64,000 nucleotides of DNA from JACVRW01 sp963827065 (GTDB lineage: Bacteria > Actinomycetota > Thermoleophilia > Solirubrobacterales > Thermoleophilaceae): contig CAWGZM010000011.1 in NCBI GenBank assembly GCA_963827065.1, positions 32,489 through 96,488 of the forward strand, written 5' to 3'. Under the pieces are notes generated by a model, which made no database searches, had not been told where the DNA came from, and saw nothing but the letters and a program-made list of their open reading frames with translations. Numbering within the stretch: position 1 is the stretch's first letter; each line of letters starts with the position of its first letter. Below are positions 16,895 through 25,709 of this stretch, piece by piece. The position numbers were made by a program, and so were the translations under genes.

Positions 16895-17079
16895 AGTTCT
16901 TATCGGCGGTAAGCGTCTGGGAATTGACCGTGGAGCCGATTACGTGGTGGCCACGATGCGAACGGTCTCCCCGCGGCGGAGGCTGGCCGTATGCGAATTC
17001 CAGGCCCCTCATGAGCCGCGCCCTGTTCGGAGTCGTGGCCCACCGCGCGCTCGGTCGCGATGAGCCGGAGCGCGCCGGC

Positions 17080-19887
17080 TCAGGACCCGGCCGGCTGCGC
17101 CGCCTCGGGCGCAGGATCGGCGAGCGCGTCGCCAAGCTCGCGACGCGACGAGATCCCAAGGCGCCGGTAGGCGCTGGTGAGGTGGGTCTCGACCGTCCGA
17201 ACCGAAAGGAACAGCGACGCCGCGATCTCCCGGTTTGAGGCCCCCGCCGCCGCGAGCTCCGCGATCCGGCGCTCGCTCGGCGTGAGCTCGTCGTCCGCGT
17301 GCGACCGCTTCGGCGGGCGCCCGCGGGCGGCGCGCAGCTCGGCCTCGGCCTCCGCGGCGAGCCGGGTCGCCCGCAGCGCCTCGGCCTCCGCCAGCGCCTC
17401 ACGCAGCGGCGGCCGCGCCCTGGCGCGCTCGCCCTGCTGGCGGATCGTCCGGCCCAGCTCGATCAGCGCCTCCACCCGAAGCAGCGCTGTGGCGGGCTCG
17501 TCGAAGGCCGCGGCCGCGGCGAAGCGCCGCTCCGCCTTCGCCCGGTCCTCCTCGGTGAGCCCGAGCGCGAGCTCGGCGAGACAGCGCGCGCGCCCCGAAG
17601 GCCAGCGCCGCGCCTGCGCCTCCTGGCCGGCCGCGAGCGCCGCGGCCTCCAAGTCGCGGCCCAGCCGCCGCAGCCCGCGGAGCGCCGCCACGCGCCAGGG
17701 ATAGCCGCCCGGGTTGGCCGCCTGCCAGCGCCGCTCGCGCGCGCCGAGCTCGAGCAGGTCCGCGACGCCCTCCTCCGTGCGCCCGCAGGCGAGCCGCACC
17801 CTGCCGCGCTCGTAGAGGAGGGGGAAGACGAGGATGTGGTCCGGCAGCTCGCCGTCCGCCTCCCGCTCGGTGAAGACGCGCTCGGCCGCCTCCGGCTCAC
17901 CACGTTCGAGCGTGGCGCCCGCCAGGAAGGCGACCGAGGTGGGCAGCGGCGGCAGCTCGTGGTCAAGGGCGGCCTGGACCGCCGTCTCGGCATCGGCGAA
18001 CGCTCTGTCAAGGGGGCCCGAGCGCATGAGCGCGTCCGCGCGCAGCATCAGCGCCGTGCAGTACCAGCCGACCGAGGCGCGCGCCACGGCCGCCTCGAGC
18101 GAGCGGTCGACCTCGCGTACCGCCACGTCGAGCCGGTCCGCCGTGATGAGCGCGTAGGTCGCATACGACCAGGCCACCCAGACGAGGCTTTCGTTCGCAA
18201 GCCGCCCCTCGCCGAGCGCGCGCTGGGCGACCTCGATCGTTCCCTCGAGGTCGTCGCCCTGCGTGGTCAGCACGCGCGCGCGGGCGGCGAGCACGAGCCG
18301 CCCCTCGGGGGTGGCGTCGTCGACGTCGGTGAGCGCCTCCAGGCGCCTGCGCGAGCGCGCGCCGACCTCCGGGCCGAGCGTCCCGAGCACTACGAGGTCG
18401 GCGGTGAGCGCGGCTCGGCCCGACGCGCTGAGGCCCTCGCGGTCGAGCGCCTGCTCGAGGGTCTCGATCGCTTCGTCCACCCTGCCGTCGGATGCCTGTG
18501 CCTGCGCGAGGTGGCGGAGCATGTCGACGGACGCAGGCCCGTCCTGCGCGGCGAGCGCCGCCGTCAGGTGCTCAGCCGCGGCTGCCGCGCGCCCCGCTTC
18601 GAGCTCCGCGGTTCCGAGGCGCGCGAGCAGCTCGGGCTGCCCCGCTCCGCCCGGCGCTTCCGCCTGCGCCCGCTCGAGCAGCTCCACCGCGTACGCCGGC
18701 GCGCCGCGCTCGCGTGCCACGGCCGCCGCCTCGACGAGCTGATCGACGGCCCACGCCTCGCCGGCCGGCTCACTGTCGAGCAGGTGCGCCGCGACGCGTT
18801 CGGGCTGCAGTCCCTCGTCGGCCAGCAGGCGAGCGGCGCGGCGGTGGTCGAGCGCGCGCCGGCCCGCCGGCACGCTCGTCTTGACCGCCTCGCGCATGAT
18901 CGCGTGCGAGAAGCGCAGCTCGCCCGGACGCAGCAGGTCGGCGCCGGCGAGCTCGTCCTGCACCACGAGAACGCGCTCGAAGGGCAGCTCGGCGAGGGCG
19001 GCCACGTGCCGTGGCTCCGCGTCGTCGCCGAGGGTGACGACGGCCCGAGCGAGCGCCGGCCCGTCGGGCACCGCCGCCACGCGCGCGTCGACCGTCCCGG
19101 CAATCGCGTGGGGGGCGAGTGCGCGCACGTCGGCCGGGCTCTGAGCCGCCGGCCCCGCTCGCGCAAGCTCGCTCGCAAGCGCGGTTACGAACCACGGGTT
19201 GCCGCCCGTGGCCTCGACCGACGCGTCGACGAGCTCCGCGTTCAGCGACGGGCCGAGCCAGTCGCGCAGGACCGACGCGACGCCGGCGGGACGCAGCGGC
19301 GCGAGCGCAAGGCGCCGCACCGTGCCCTCCGTGGCGAGCCGGGCGAGCGGCGGACGCAGGTCGTCGGCGCCCGTGCGGGCGGCCACGCCCAGCACGAGCG
19401 GCAGCTCGCCGAGCCGCAGGCACAGCATCGTCAGCAGGTCGATGGTCGGGTCGTCGAGCAGGTGGGCGTCGTCGGCCGCGATGAGCAGCGGGCCGTGCTC
19501 GTCGCAGAGCGAGCCGATCACGGCGATCAGCCCGAGCTGGCGCGCCTGCGCGGGCTCCGGGTGCACGCTCGGACGGCCCGGCCCGAGGTCCTCGAGCACG
19601 GCGCGGGCGGCTGCGCCGGGGCCGTGGAAGCTGCGATCGCCGACGAGCGCCGCGCCCGACGCGAGCAGCCGGCGCGCGCCGCCGAAGGGGTGCGAGCGCT
19701 CGAGCTCGCTGCCGCGCACCCTCAGCGTGAGCAGTCCTCGCTCGCCGGCGGCATCAATGAGCGCAGCCAGCACTGTCGTCTTGCCGATGCCGGCCGGGCC
19801 TTCGAGCAGGTGCGCCGAGCCGACGCCCGCGACGGCCCGGTTGAGCGCCTCGGTCAAGACCTCCAGCTCTGGATCGCGCTCGTGCAT
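17080..19887 (-). CDS. Large AAA-ATPase LuxR-family regulator (LAL/MalT-like)
   Basis: 935 residues. An N-terminal STAND/AAA module has Walker A GPAGIGKTTVL (residues 30-40) and a Walker-B-like LLIAADDAHLLDD near residue 135. A long Ala/Leu/Arg-rich helical middle resembles TPR repeats. The C-terminal LuxR helix-turn-helix is clear: LTPSERRIAELAAAGASNRE followed by IAASLFLSVRTVETHLTSAY. Such regulators sense a ligand through the helical region and activate target genes. It begins 22 bases after the end of the ABC permease gene on the same strand, so it may be the last gene of that operon. Confidence 0.93.
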   Translation of the reverse strand: MHERDPELEVLTEALNRAVAGVGSAHLLEGPAGIGKTTVLAALIDAAGERGLLTLRVRGSELERSHPFGGARRLLASGAALVGDRSFHGPGAAARAVLEDLGPGRPSVHPEPAQARQLGLIAVIGSLCDEHGPLLIAADDAHLLDDPTIDLLTMLCLRLGELPLVLGVAARTGADDLRPPLARLATEGTVRRLALAPLRPAGVASVLRDWLGPSLNAELVDASVEATGGNPWFVTALASELARAGPAAQSPADVRALAPHAIAGTVDARVAAVPDGPALARAVVTLGDDAEPRHVAALAELPFERVLVVQDELAGADLLRPGELRFSHAIMREAVKTSVPAGRRALDHRRAARLLADEGLQPERVAAHLLDSEPAGEAWAVDQLVEAAAVARERGAPAYAVELLERAQAEAPGGAGQPELLARLGTAELEAGRAAAAAEHLTAALAAQDGPASVDMLRHLAQAQASDGRVDEAIETLEQALDREGLSASGRAALTADLVVLGTLGPEVGARSRRRLEALTDVDDATPEGRLVLAARARVLTTQGDDLEGTIEVAQRALGEGRLANESLVWVAWSYATYALITADRLDVAVREVDRSLEAAVARASVGWYCTALMLRADALMRSGPLDRAFADAETAVQAALDHELPPLPTSVAFLAGATLERGEPEAAERVFTEREADGELPDHILVFPLLYERGRVRLACGRTEEGVADLLELGARERRWQAANPGGYPWRVAALRGLRRLGRDLEAAALAAGQEAQARRWPSGRARCLAELALGLTEEDRAKAERRFAAAAAFDEPATALLRVEALIELGRTIRQQGERARARPPLREALAEAEALRATRLAAEAEAELRAARGRPPKRSHADDELTPSERRIAELAAAGASNREIAASLFLSVRTVETHLTSAYRRLGISSRRELGDALADPAPEAAQPAGS

Positions 19888-19909
19888 CGGAGACGCCGAG
19901 CGCGACCCT

Positions 19910-20683
19910 CTATGAGCTCACGGCGCGCCGGTAGCGGTAAACCGAGAGCCCGGCGAACACCACGATCAGCCCGACGCACCAGGCGACCGCGGCCCACACG
20001 TCGTTGTTGTGTGGGCCGTCCACCCACAGCGCGCGCAGCGCGTCCACCACGGTCGAGAACGGGTTGATCTCGGCGAACGTCTCGATCGCGGACGGCATCG
20101 ACTCCGGCGGAACGAACGCGGACGAGGCGAAGGAGAGCGGGAAGATCAGTATGAAGCCGAGCGCCTGCGCGCCCTCCGCCGAGCTCGTGCTCAGCGCGAC
20201 GAAGGCGAAGATCCACGAGAAGGCGTAGCCGAACAGGATGCAGAGTGCGAAGCCGCCGATCACCTCGATCGGGCTCGACGAGAACGAGAAGCCGACGATC
20301 AGCCCGACGGCCACCATCACCGCGATCGAGATGGCGTTCGTCGCGACGTCCGCCAGCGTGCGCCCGCCGAGCACGGCCGAGCGCGCCATCGGCAGCGAGC
20401 GGAAGCGGTCGATCAGCCCCTTGCGGAGGTCGTCGGACAGCCCGATGGCGGTGACGAAGCCGCCGAACGACATCGTCTGGATCACGATGCCCGGGATCAG
20501 GAAGTCGACGTAGTCGTAGCCCGGCGTCTGGATTGCGCCGCCGAACACGTAGACGAACAGCAGCACGAACATGACCGGCTGGATCGTGAAAGAGACCCAC
20601 AGGTCCGGCTGGCGCGGGATCCGCAGCAGGTTGCGCTTGGCGATGACCGCCGTGTCGGAGATGGCATAGGCGAGCGAGCTCAT
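19910..20683 (-). CDS. ABC transporter permease (DrrB/ABC-2 type)
   Basis: 257 residues, six predicted membrane helices, ABC-2 type. RNLLRIPRQPDLWVSFTIQP at the N-terminus and the central LRKGLIDRFRSLPMARSAVL loop are typical of daunorubicin-resistance-like permeases; the EINPFSTVVDALRALW segment before the last helix is also characteristic. The start at 20683 overlaps the ATPase gene by four bases (ATGA). Together they form an exporter for a drug or lipid. Confidence 0.92.
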   Translation of the reverse strand: MSSLAYAISDTAVIAKRNLLRIPRQPDLWVSFTIQPVMFVLLFVYVFGGAIQTPGYDYVDFLIPGIVIQTMSFGGFVTAIGLSDDLRKGLIDRFRSLPMARSAVLGGRTLADVATNAISIAVMVAVGLIVGFSFSSSPIEVIGGFALCILFGYAFSWIFAFVALSTSSAEGAQALGFILIFPLSFASSAFVPPESMPSAIETFAEINPFSTVVDALRALWVDGPHNNDVWAAVAWCVGLIVVFAGLSVYRYRRAVSS

Positions 20684-21675
20684 GCCGCGCGCTCCTCGAT
20701 GCCGGCCTCCTCCTGCTGCTCCTCGTCCTCTTCGCCGGGCTCGGCGGCGTGGCCTGTGAGCGTGATGAAGACGTCGTCGAGCGTCGGCCGCCGAACCGCT
20801 ATGTCGTCGATTCCGACGCCGGCGCCGTCGAGCCTGCGGACTGCCTCGATGATGCTGCCGCGGCCGCTTCTCAGCGGCAGCGCGAGGATCCCTCCTTCGC
20901 ACTTCGGCCGGTCCTCGGCGAGCGGCACGAGCGCCTCGATCGCGTCGTCGGTGGAGGCGCGGTCGGCCAGGGTCACCTCCAGCCGCTCGCCGCCCACGCG
21001 GTCCTTCAGCTCGTCCGACGTGCCCTCGGCGATCACCTGGCCGTGGTCGATCACGGCGATGCGGTCGGCGAGGCGGTCGGCCTCGTCGAGGTACTGCGTC
21101 GTCAGCAGCACGGTGGTCCCGGCGGCGACGCGCGCCTCGATCGTCTCCCAAAGCGACAGCCGGCTGCGCGGGTCGAGCCCGGTCGTCGGCTCGTCGAGGA
21201 AGATCACCGGCGGGCGCGCGACCAGCGCGGCCGCAAGGTCCAGGCGCCGGCGCATGCCGCCCGAGTAGGTCTTGGCGAGCCTGCCTCCGGCGTCGGAGAG
21301 CTCGAAGCGCTCGAGCAGCTGGTCCGCTCGCTCGCCCGAGTCCGCGCGGCTCATGTGGTAGAGCCGGCCGACCATCTCCAGGTTCTCGCGACCGCTCAGG
21401 TTCTCGTCGACGGCCGCGTACTGGCCGGCGAGGCCGATCTTCGAGCGAAGCTCGCCCGCGTCCTTCACGACGTCGAGCCCGGCGACGCGCGCCGAGCCGC
21501 CGTCGGGCGGCAGCAGGGTGGTCAGGATGCGCACCGCGGTGGTCTTGCCGGCGCCGTTCGGGCCCAGGAGCCCGAGCACGGTTCCCGCCGGCGCCTCGAG
21601 GTCGATTCCCGCCAGCGCGTGCACATCTTTGAACGATTTTCTTAGGTCGTTTACCTCAATTGCGGCGTCAGACAT
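20680..21675 (-). CDS. ABC transporter ATP-binding protein (DrrA-like)
   Basis: 331 residues. Walker A GLLGPNGAGKTTAVRILTTL, signature TYSGGMRRRLDLAAALVARP, Walker B VIFLDEPTTGLDPRSR, and a switch His region (LTTQYLDEADRLAD). The C-terminal 100 residues match the extra domain of DrrA-type ATPases (RRPTLDDVFITLTGH). The end is an acidic Glu-rich tail. The start is the ATG at 21675; a TTG directly before it is possible. A hairpin-forming palindrome sits 22 bases upstream of this start. Confidence 0.94.
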   Translation of the reverse strand: MSDAAIEVNDLRKSFKDVHALAGIDLEAPAGTVLGLLGPNGAGKTTAVRILTTLLPPDGGSARVAGLDVVKDAGELRSKIGLAGQYAAVDENLSGRENLEMVGRLYHMSRADSGERADQLLERFELSDAGGRLAKTYSGGMRRRLDLAAALVARPPVIFLDEPTTGLDPRSRLSLWETIEARVAAGTTVLLTTQYLDEADRLADRIAVIDHGQVIAEGTSDELKDRVGGERLEVTLADRASTDDAIEALVPLAEDRPKCEGGILALPLRSGRGSIIEAVRRLDGAGVGIDDIAVRRPTLDDVFITLTGHAAEPGEEDEEQQEEAGIEERAA

Positions 21676-21697
21676 CAACAGGCCACTCTACGAGATT

Positions 21698-21750
21698 GGG
21701 GTCAGGTCTTGCATTCGCGCACTGCATGCGCGAATGCAAGACCTGACCCC
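21698..21750. repeat. 53-bp palindromic element, copy 2
   Basis: A 24-bp perfect stem with a 5-base loop (CTGCA, 21722-21726). The arm begins GGGGTCAGGTCTTGCA, identical to copy 1 at 9036, then TTCGCGCA. Relative to copy 1, the base after GCA changes from A to T and the opposite arm changes to match, so pairing is kept. Like copy 1 it lies about 20 bases upstream of a minus-strand start codon. Confidence 0.9.
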
Positions 21751-21766
21751 TTTGCGGTTCGCGCCG

Positions 21767-22009
21767 TCAGGCGCCCCAGCGCACGTCGTCGCCCCAGGGC
21801 GACGGTGCCGCCGGGTCCCGCCGCGTGCCCTCGAAGAGCCCCGCCCGCGCCCAGGGGCTGAGCGACGGCCCGGCGGCCGCCGGTGGGGGAGCGGTGTCGC
21901 GCAGGAACTGCTCGATCGCGGCTGCGATGGCAGCCGCCTCCTCGGGCGAGGCCGATTGGCGCAGCTCAATGCGCGGGCGCGCCGGGCGCTGCTTGCCGTT
22001 CCGCGTCAC
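21767..22009 (-). CDS. Small acyl-CoA-carboxylase-epsilon-like protein
   Basis: About 80 residues from a GTG at 22009. It has a helix SPEEAAAIAAAIEQFLRD, a Pro/Ala linker, and Trp-rich C-terminal motifs (SPWARAGLFEG, PWGDDVRW). The pattern of one ASPEE-type helix followed by a PW motif resembles actinobacterial acyl-CoA carboxylase epsilon subunits, which are about this size and help join alpha and beta chains. No ribosome binding site is obvious. It is not adjacent to carboxylase genes, so the call is tentative. Confidence 0.45.
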   Translation of the reverse strand: MTRNGKQRPARPRIELRQSASPEEAAAIAAAIEQFLRDTAPPPAAAGPSLSPWARAGLFEGTRRDPAAPSPWGDDVRWGA

Positions 22010-22032
22010 GGGCCGGATAGCGTAGTCGCCCG

Positions 22033-22980
22033 GTGCCCGAGATCCCCGTCTTCCCACAGGAGGCTGTGCTCGCCGCGATCTCCCCGGCTGACGCGATCGA
22101 GCGCGTGCGCGACGGCTTTGTCGAGTACGCCAGCGGCAGCTGGCATATGCCGCCCAAGACCTATCTCGACGCCGCGCCGCACGGGGACTTCCGCGCGATG
22201 CCGGCGAAGGGCGCCGGGCTCGCGATCCTCAAGTGGGTCACCTCGTTCCCACGCAACCCGGAGGCCGGGCTGCCGGTCGTGATGGGGATGATCTGCGTCT
22301 CCTCGGCGGTCGACGGCGAGCCGCTCGCGCTTATCGACGTCCGCTCGATCACGGCACTGAGGACCGGGGCGGTGGCCGCTGTGGCCGCGCAGGAGCTGGC
22401 GCGTGAGGACGCGCAGACCACCGGGATCGTCGGCTGCGGGCTGCACGGCAGCTGGGCGGCGCGCTGCCTGGCGGCGGCCGAGTACGGCCCGGGCGTCTGC
22501 TTCGACCCGGATCCCGAGGCGGCCGGCGAGCTCGCCGGGGAGCTCGGCTGGGAGGCGGGCGGACTGGAGGATGCGCTCGCGTGCGACGTCGTGACCTGCG
22601 TGACACCCGGCTCAGAGCCGGTCGTGCGTGCCCGAGACCTGCGGCTCGGCATGCACCTCAACATGCTCGGCGCCGACGGGCCCGGCAAGGCCGAGGCGGA
22701 GCCCGAGGCGGTCGCCCGCGCGGAGCTCTTCTGCGACGAGTGGACCCAGGCGAGCCACGGCGGCGAGTTGACGGGCGCGGTCGACGCGGGTCTCGTGACC
22801 CGTGAGCAGGTCACGGAGCTCGGCGCGGTCCTGACCGGCGCGGCCCCGGGGCGCTCCGGGCCTGATGCGGTCACTCTCTTCGACTCCACGGGCCTCGCGA
22901 TCCAGGACCTCGCTCTGTGCCTGGCCCTCGTCAGCGCGCATGCGGCGGGCCGGGTCCCGGCCGCTACCGTGCGGCTCTAG
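22033..22980 (+). CDS. Ornithine cyclodeaminase/mu-crystallin family protein
   Basis: 315 residues from a GTG. Family landmarks: the N-terminal ISPADAIERVRDGFVEYASG, MPAKGAGLAILKWVTSFPRN (substrate Lys region), LIDVRSITALRTGAVAAVAA, the Rossmann motif IVGCGLHGSWAARCL, and HLNMLGADGPGKAE. Members are NAD(P)-dependent cyclodeaminases, imine reductases or alanine dehydrogenases; the substrate cannot be assigned. Divergent from the small epsilon-like gene, with 23 bases between the starts. Confidence 0.9.
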   Translation: MPEIPVFPQEAVLAAISPADAIERVRDGFVEYASGSWHMPPKTYLDAAPHGDFRAMPAKGAGLAILKWVTSFPRNPEAGLPVVMGMICVSSAVDGEPLALIDVRSITALRTGAVAAVAAQELAREDAQTTGIVGCGLHGSWAARCLAAAEYGPGVCFDPDPEAAGELAGELGWEAGGLEDALACDVVTCVTPGSEPVVRARDLRLGMHLNMLGADGPGKAEAEPEAVARAELFCDEWTQASHGGELTGAVDAGLVTREQVTELGAVLTGAAPGRSGPDAVTLFDSTGLAIQDLALCLALVSAHAAGRVPAATVRL

Positions 22981-23010
22981 CCGCCTCCCCGATCCACCGA
23001 TAACTCACCT

Positions 23011-24522
23011 ATGCGCAAACTCGCCCTGCTGCTCATTGTCGTGTTCGTTCCGGTCCTCGCCGCACTCGGCTGCGGCAAGGACGAGGGCGCCTCGAGTGCC
23101 ACGTCGCTCGCGCCGGCCGGCTCGCTGGCCTATGGCGAGGTCGATCTCGAGCCGTCCGGCGACCAACAGCAGGCCATCGAGGCACTCGCGGCCAAGTTCC
23201 CCGGCGAGGGGAGCGCCGGCGAGCGGCTGCGCAGCTTGATCGAGGAGGGGCTGCGCGACTCGGATGCGCCGATCAGCTTCGAAAAGGACGTCGAGCCCTG
23301 GCTCGGCGACACGGCGGCGTTCTTCGTCAGGGGCGCTCAGGGACAGGCCGGCGCTGCGCTGATCGCGACCACCGACGAGGACGCATCGCGTGACGCGCTC
23401 GAGAAGGCGTTCGAGGGCAAGGCGCGCGAGAAGAGCTACGAGGGCGTCGACTACCTGGCCGCGGACGACGGAGCAGGCGGCGTCGTCGACGGCTTCCTCG
23501 TGGTCGGGAATGAGGCTGGGTTCAAGCAGGCCGTCGACACCTCGGACGGCGGATCGGCTCTGGACGGCGACGAGCGCTACGAGGAGGCGACCTCGGACAT
23601 AGCCGAAGACCGGCTCGGCCTCTTCTACATGAACCTGCCCGCCCTGCTCGAGACCGTCCAGCGGCAGCCTGGGGCTGAGGCATTCCGGTCGTTCGGCGAC
23701 CTCTTCGAGGAGCCGGTCGTCGCGACCTTCGACGCGGACCGCGACGGCGTGACGTTCGAGGCCGATGCGCCCGGGTCGCTCGCGAGCACCATGCCGTTCT
23801 TCGGTGAGGGCAGCGATCTCGTGAACGAGCTGCCGGCCGACTCCTGGCTGGCCCTCGCGCAGCCCGACCTCGGCAAGGTGCTCGACTACTACGTGGAGGC
23901 CTTCGGGCAGTCCGTCGGCGGGCGGGACGCCGTTGCCGCCCAGTTCCAGGCGCTGACCGGCCTCGACCTCGACCGGGACCTGCTCGGCTGGATGGGCGAT
24001 TTCGGCGTCTTCGTGCGCGGCACGAGCATGGCCGACTTGGGCGGCGCCGTCGTGATCGAGACCACCGATCCCGGCGCATCCGCGCGCCTGATCGGCCGCC
24101 TCCAGCAGCTCGCGAAGGGCCAGCCGGGATCCGGCACGACGGTCGAGCCGCTCTCGGCACCCGGTGGCGGCAAGGGCTTCACGCTGCGGGACGACGAGGT
24201 GCCGGCGCCGGTGCACATGTTCCAGCGCGACGATCGTGTCGTCGTGGCGTACGGCGACGCCGCCGCCGCGGACGCGCTCGCTCCGAGCGACCGGCTGGGC
24301 GAGTCGGCCGAGTTCACGGACGCGGCACAGTCGATCGACGGGTACGCGGTCTCGTTCTATCTCGCCATGGGGCCGGTGCTCGAGCTCGCCGACTCTGCGG
24401 CCGCGGGTCACCCCGACTGGTCGAGCGCACGGCCCTACCTCGAGCCGCTGCAGGCGCTCGTGGGCGGGACCTCCGGCGACAACGACGAGCTGCGCTCGGC
24501 GTTCAAGATCCTGGTCGAGTAG
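23011..24522 (+). CDS. DUF3352 domain lipoprotein
   Basis: 503 residues. The N-terminus MRKLALLLIVVFVPVLAALG is followed by a Cys, giving a lipobox (LAALGC), so the protein is a membrane-anchored lipoprotein. The body has the DUF3352 pattern: LAYGEVDLEPSGDQQQAIEA, DVEPWLGDTAAFFVRG, a mid-domain repeat of the same fold, and a conserved FLVVGNEAGFKQAVD element. Function is unknown; the family is common in Actinobacteria. It ends 30 bases before the convergent sigma factor gene. Confidence 0.85.
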   Translation: MRKLALLLIVVFVPVLAALGCGKDEGASSATSLAPAGSLAYGEVDLEPSGDQQQAIEALAAKFPGEGSAGERLRSLIEEGLRDSDAPISFEKDVEPWLGDTAAFFVRGAQGQAGAALIATTDEDASRDALEKAFEGKAREKSYEGVDYLAADDGAGGVVDGFLVVGNEAGFKQAVDTSDGGSALDGDERYEEATSDIAEDRLGLFYMNLPALLETVQRQPGAEAFRSFGDLFEEPVVATFDADRDGVTFEADAPGSLASTMPFFGEGSDLVNELPADSWLALAQPDLGKVLDYYVEAFGQSVGGRDAVAAQFQALTGLDLDRDLLGWMGDFGVFVRGTSMADLGGAVVIETTDPGASARLIGRLQQLAKGQPGSGTTVEPLSAPGGGKGFTLRDDEVPAPVHMFQRDDRVVVAYGDAAAADALAPSDRLGESAEFTDAAQSIDGYAVSFYLAMGPVLELADSAAAGHPDWSSARPYLEPLQALVGGTSGDNDELRSAFKILVE

Positions 24523-24552
24523 CCCGCATGCTCCTCGTCGCGGCCGCCTGAG

Positions 24553-25659
24553 CTACCAGCCGTTCTGCCAGGCGATCACGAGCAGGACGATCGCCACCAG
24601 CGCGGCCACCACCACCACGACGATGTTGGCGACGATGGCGGCGGGTAGCCAGCGGGGGACCTCGCGGGCCTCGAACTCGGACGACTCGGGGGGCTCGTGT
24701 CGCTCGCCGGGCTCGGCTGCTCGTCCCTGAATAGCCGAGGTGAGCGTCCCCGTGATGAAGCGATTGAGGCTGAGCCCCTCGCGCTCGGCCGCATCGGCGA
24801 GGTCGTCGTGCAGGCTGCGCGGCATGCGCAGCAGCAGCCGGCCGCTGTGGCCGCTCTGCTTCGCTGGTGCCTCCGCCGGCTCCTCTGGGGGCGGCTCTGC
24901 CTCGGCGGTGTCCTCGCCGTCCGTCGCACGCCGGAGGCCGTCCTCCTCGAGCTCGGTGCGCAGCTTCGCGAGGGCCGCGCGCGTGCGGCGCCCCAGCTGG
25001 CTCTCGGAGATGCCGAGCCGGCCGGCCACCTCCTTGCGGTCGAGGTCCTCGACGAAGCGCAGGAACACGATCTCGCGCTCGTGATCATCGAGCGCCTCGA
25101 AGGCGCCCGCCAGCAGGAGCCGGTCCTCGGACTCGTCGGCGCGCGGATCCGCGACGAAATCGGTGTCGCTGTCGGCCGAGGGGGCGCGGAGGGCCGCCTC
25201 GAGCTCGCCGAGCTCGGTGCGGGAGATGCCGACCGCCTCCGCGAGCTCGGCGTCGGTCGGAGTGCGACTGAGCCGGCGTGTGAGCCGCTCGCGCTCCGTC
25301 GGAAGGCGCCCGGCGGCCTCATGGAGGGGCCGCGGCAGGCGCACCAGCGCGCCGCGATCGCGGATGTAGCGCTTCATCTCGCCGGCGACCGTCGGGACGG
25401 CGAACGCGGCGAACTCGTCGCTGCGGCGCGGGTCGTAGCGGTCGATGGCGTTGAGGAGGCCGATCGAGCCCGCTTGGAGCAGGTCGTCGAACTCCGCGCC
25501 CGGGCTCCGGTAACGGCGGGCCAGCGTCTCGACGAGGGGCAGGTAGAGCTGGACCAGCCGCTCGCGGGCGCGGGTGTCGCCACGGTCGCGGTATGCGACC
25601 AGCAGGCGACTTGTAGCCGTTTCTCGTACTTCCCGATTGCGACTGCCCGCCGGTCTCAC
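24553..25659 (-). CDS. Sigma factor fused to a ribbon-helix-helix domain and a membrane anchor
   Basis: 368 residues from a GTG. Residues 17-105 are sigma region 2 (DDLLQAGSIGLLNAIDRYDP; VPTVAGEMKRYIRDRG), 105-160 region 3, and 175-235 region 4 (LDDHEREIVFLRFVEDLDRK, then VAGRLGISESQLGRRTRAAL). This is the SigB/SigF-type group. After an acidic Pro/Glu linker, residues 271-311 form a HicB/Arc-like ribbon-helix-helix (SGRLLLRMPRSLHDDLADAA, then EREGLSLNRFITGTL). Residues 337-363 are a single membrane helix (AIVANIVVVVVAALVAIVLL). Adding a second DNA-binding domain and a tether to a sigma factor is unusual. It is divergent from the surface-protein genes and two palindromes lie between them. Confidence 0.88.
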   Translation of the reverse strand: MRPAGSRNREVRETATSRLLVAYRDRGDTRARERLVQLYLPLVETLARRYRSPGAEFDDLLQAGSIGLLNAIDRYDPRRSDEFAAFAVPTVAGEMKRYIRDRGALVRLPRPLHEAAGRLPTERERLTRRLSRTPTDAELAEAVGISRTELGELEAALRAPSADSDTDFVADPRADESEDRLLLAGAFEALDDHEREIVFLRFVEDLDRKEVAGRLGISESQLGRRTRAALAKLRTELEEDGLRRATDGEDTAEAEPPPEEPAEAPAKQSGHSGRLLLRMPRSLHDDLADAAEREGLSLNRFITGTLTSAIQGRAAEPGERHEPPESSEFEAREVPRWLPAAIVANIVVVVVAALVAIVLLVIAWQNGW

Positions 25660-25680
25660 CCCCTTACGGGCGTCCCAGGG

Positions 25681-25690
25681 CTGATATCAG
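25681..25690. promoter_or_regulatory. 10-bp palindrome in the divergent promoter region
   Basis: CTGATATCAG is perfectly symmetric and lies 22 bases upstream of the sigma factor GTG. Ribbon-helix-helix dimers bind short symmetric sites of this kind. It could also be a chance palindrome. Confidence 0.35.
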
Positions 25691-25709
25691 GCGGACCATA
25701 GCCGGTATC

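Noticed and set aside
17299..20067. 922-codon plus-strand ORF opposite the AAA-LuxR gene
   Set aside because: Composition is that of an antisense frame, while the minus strand has clear Walker and LuxR motifs.
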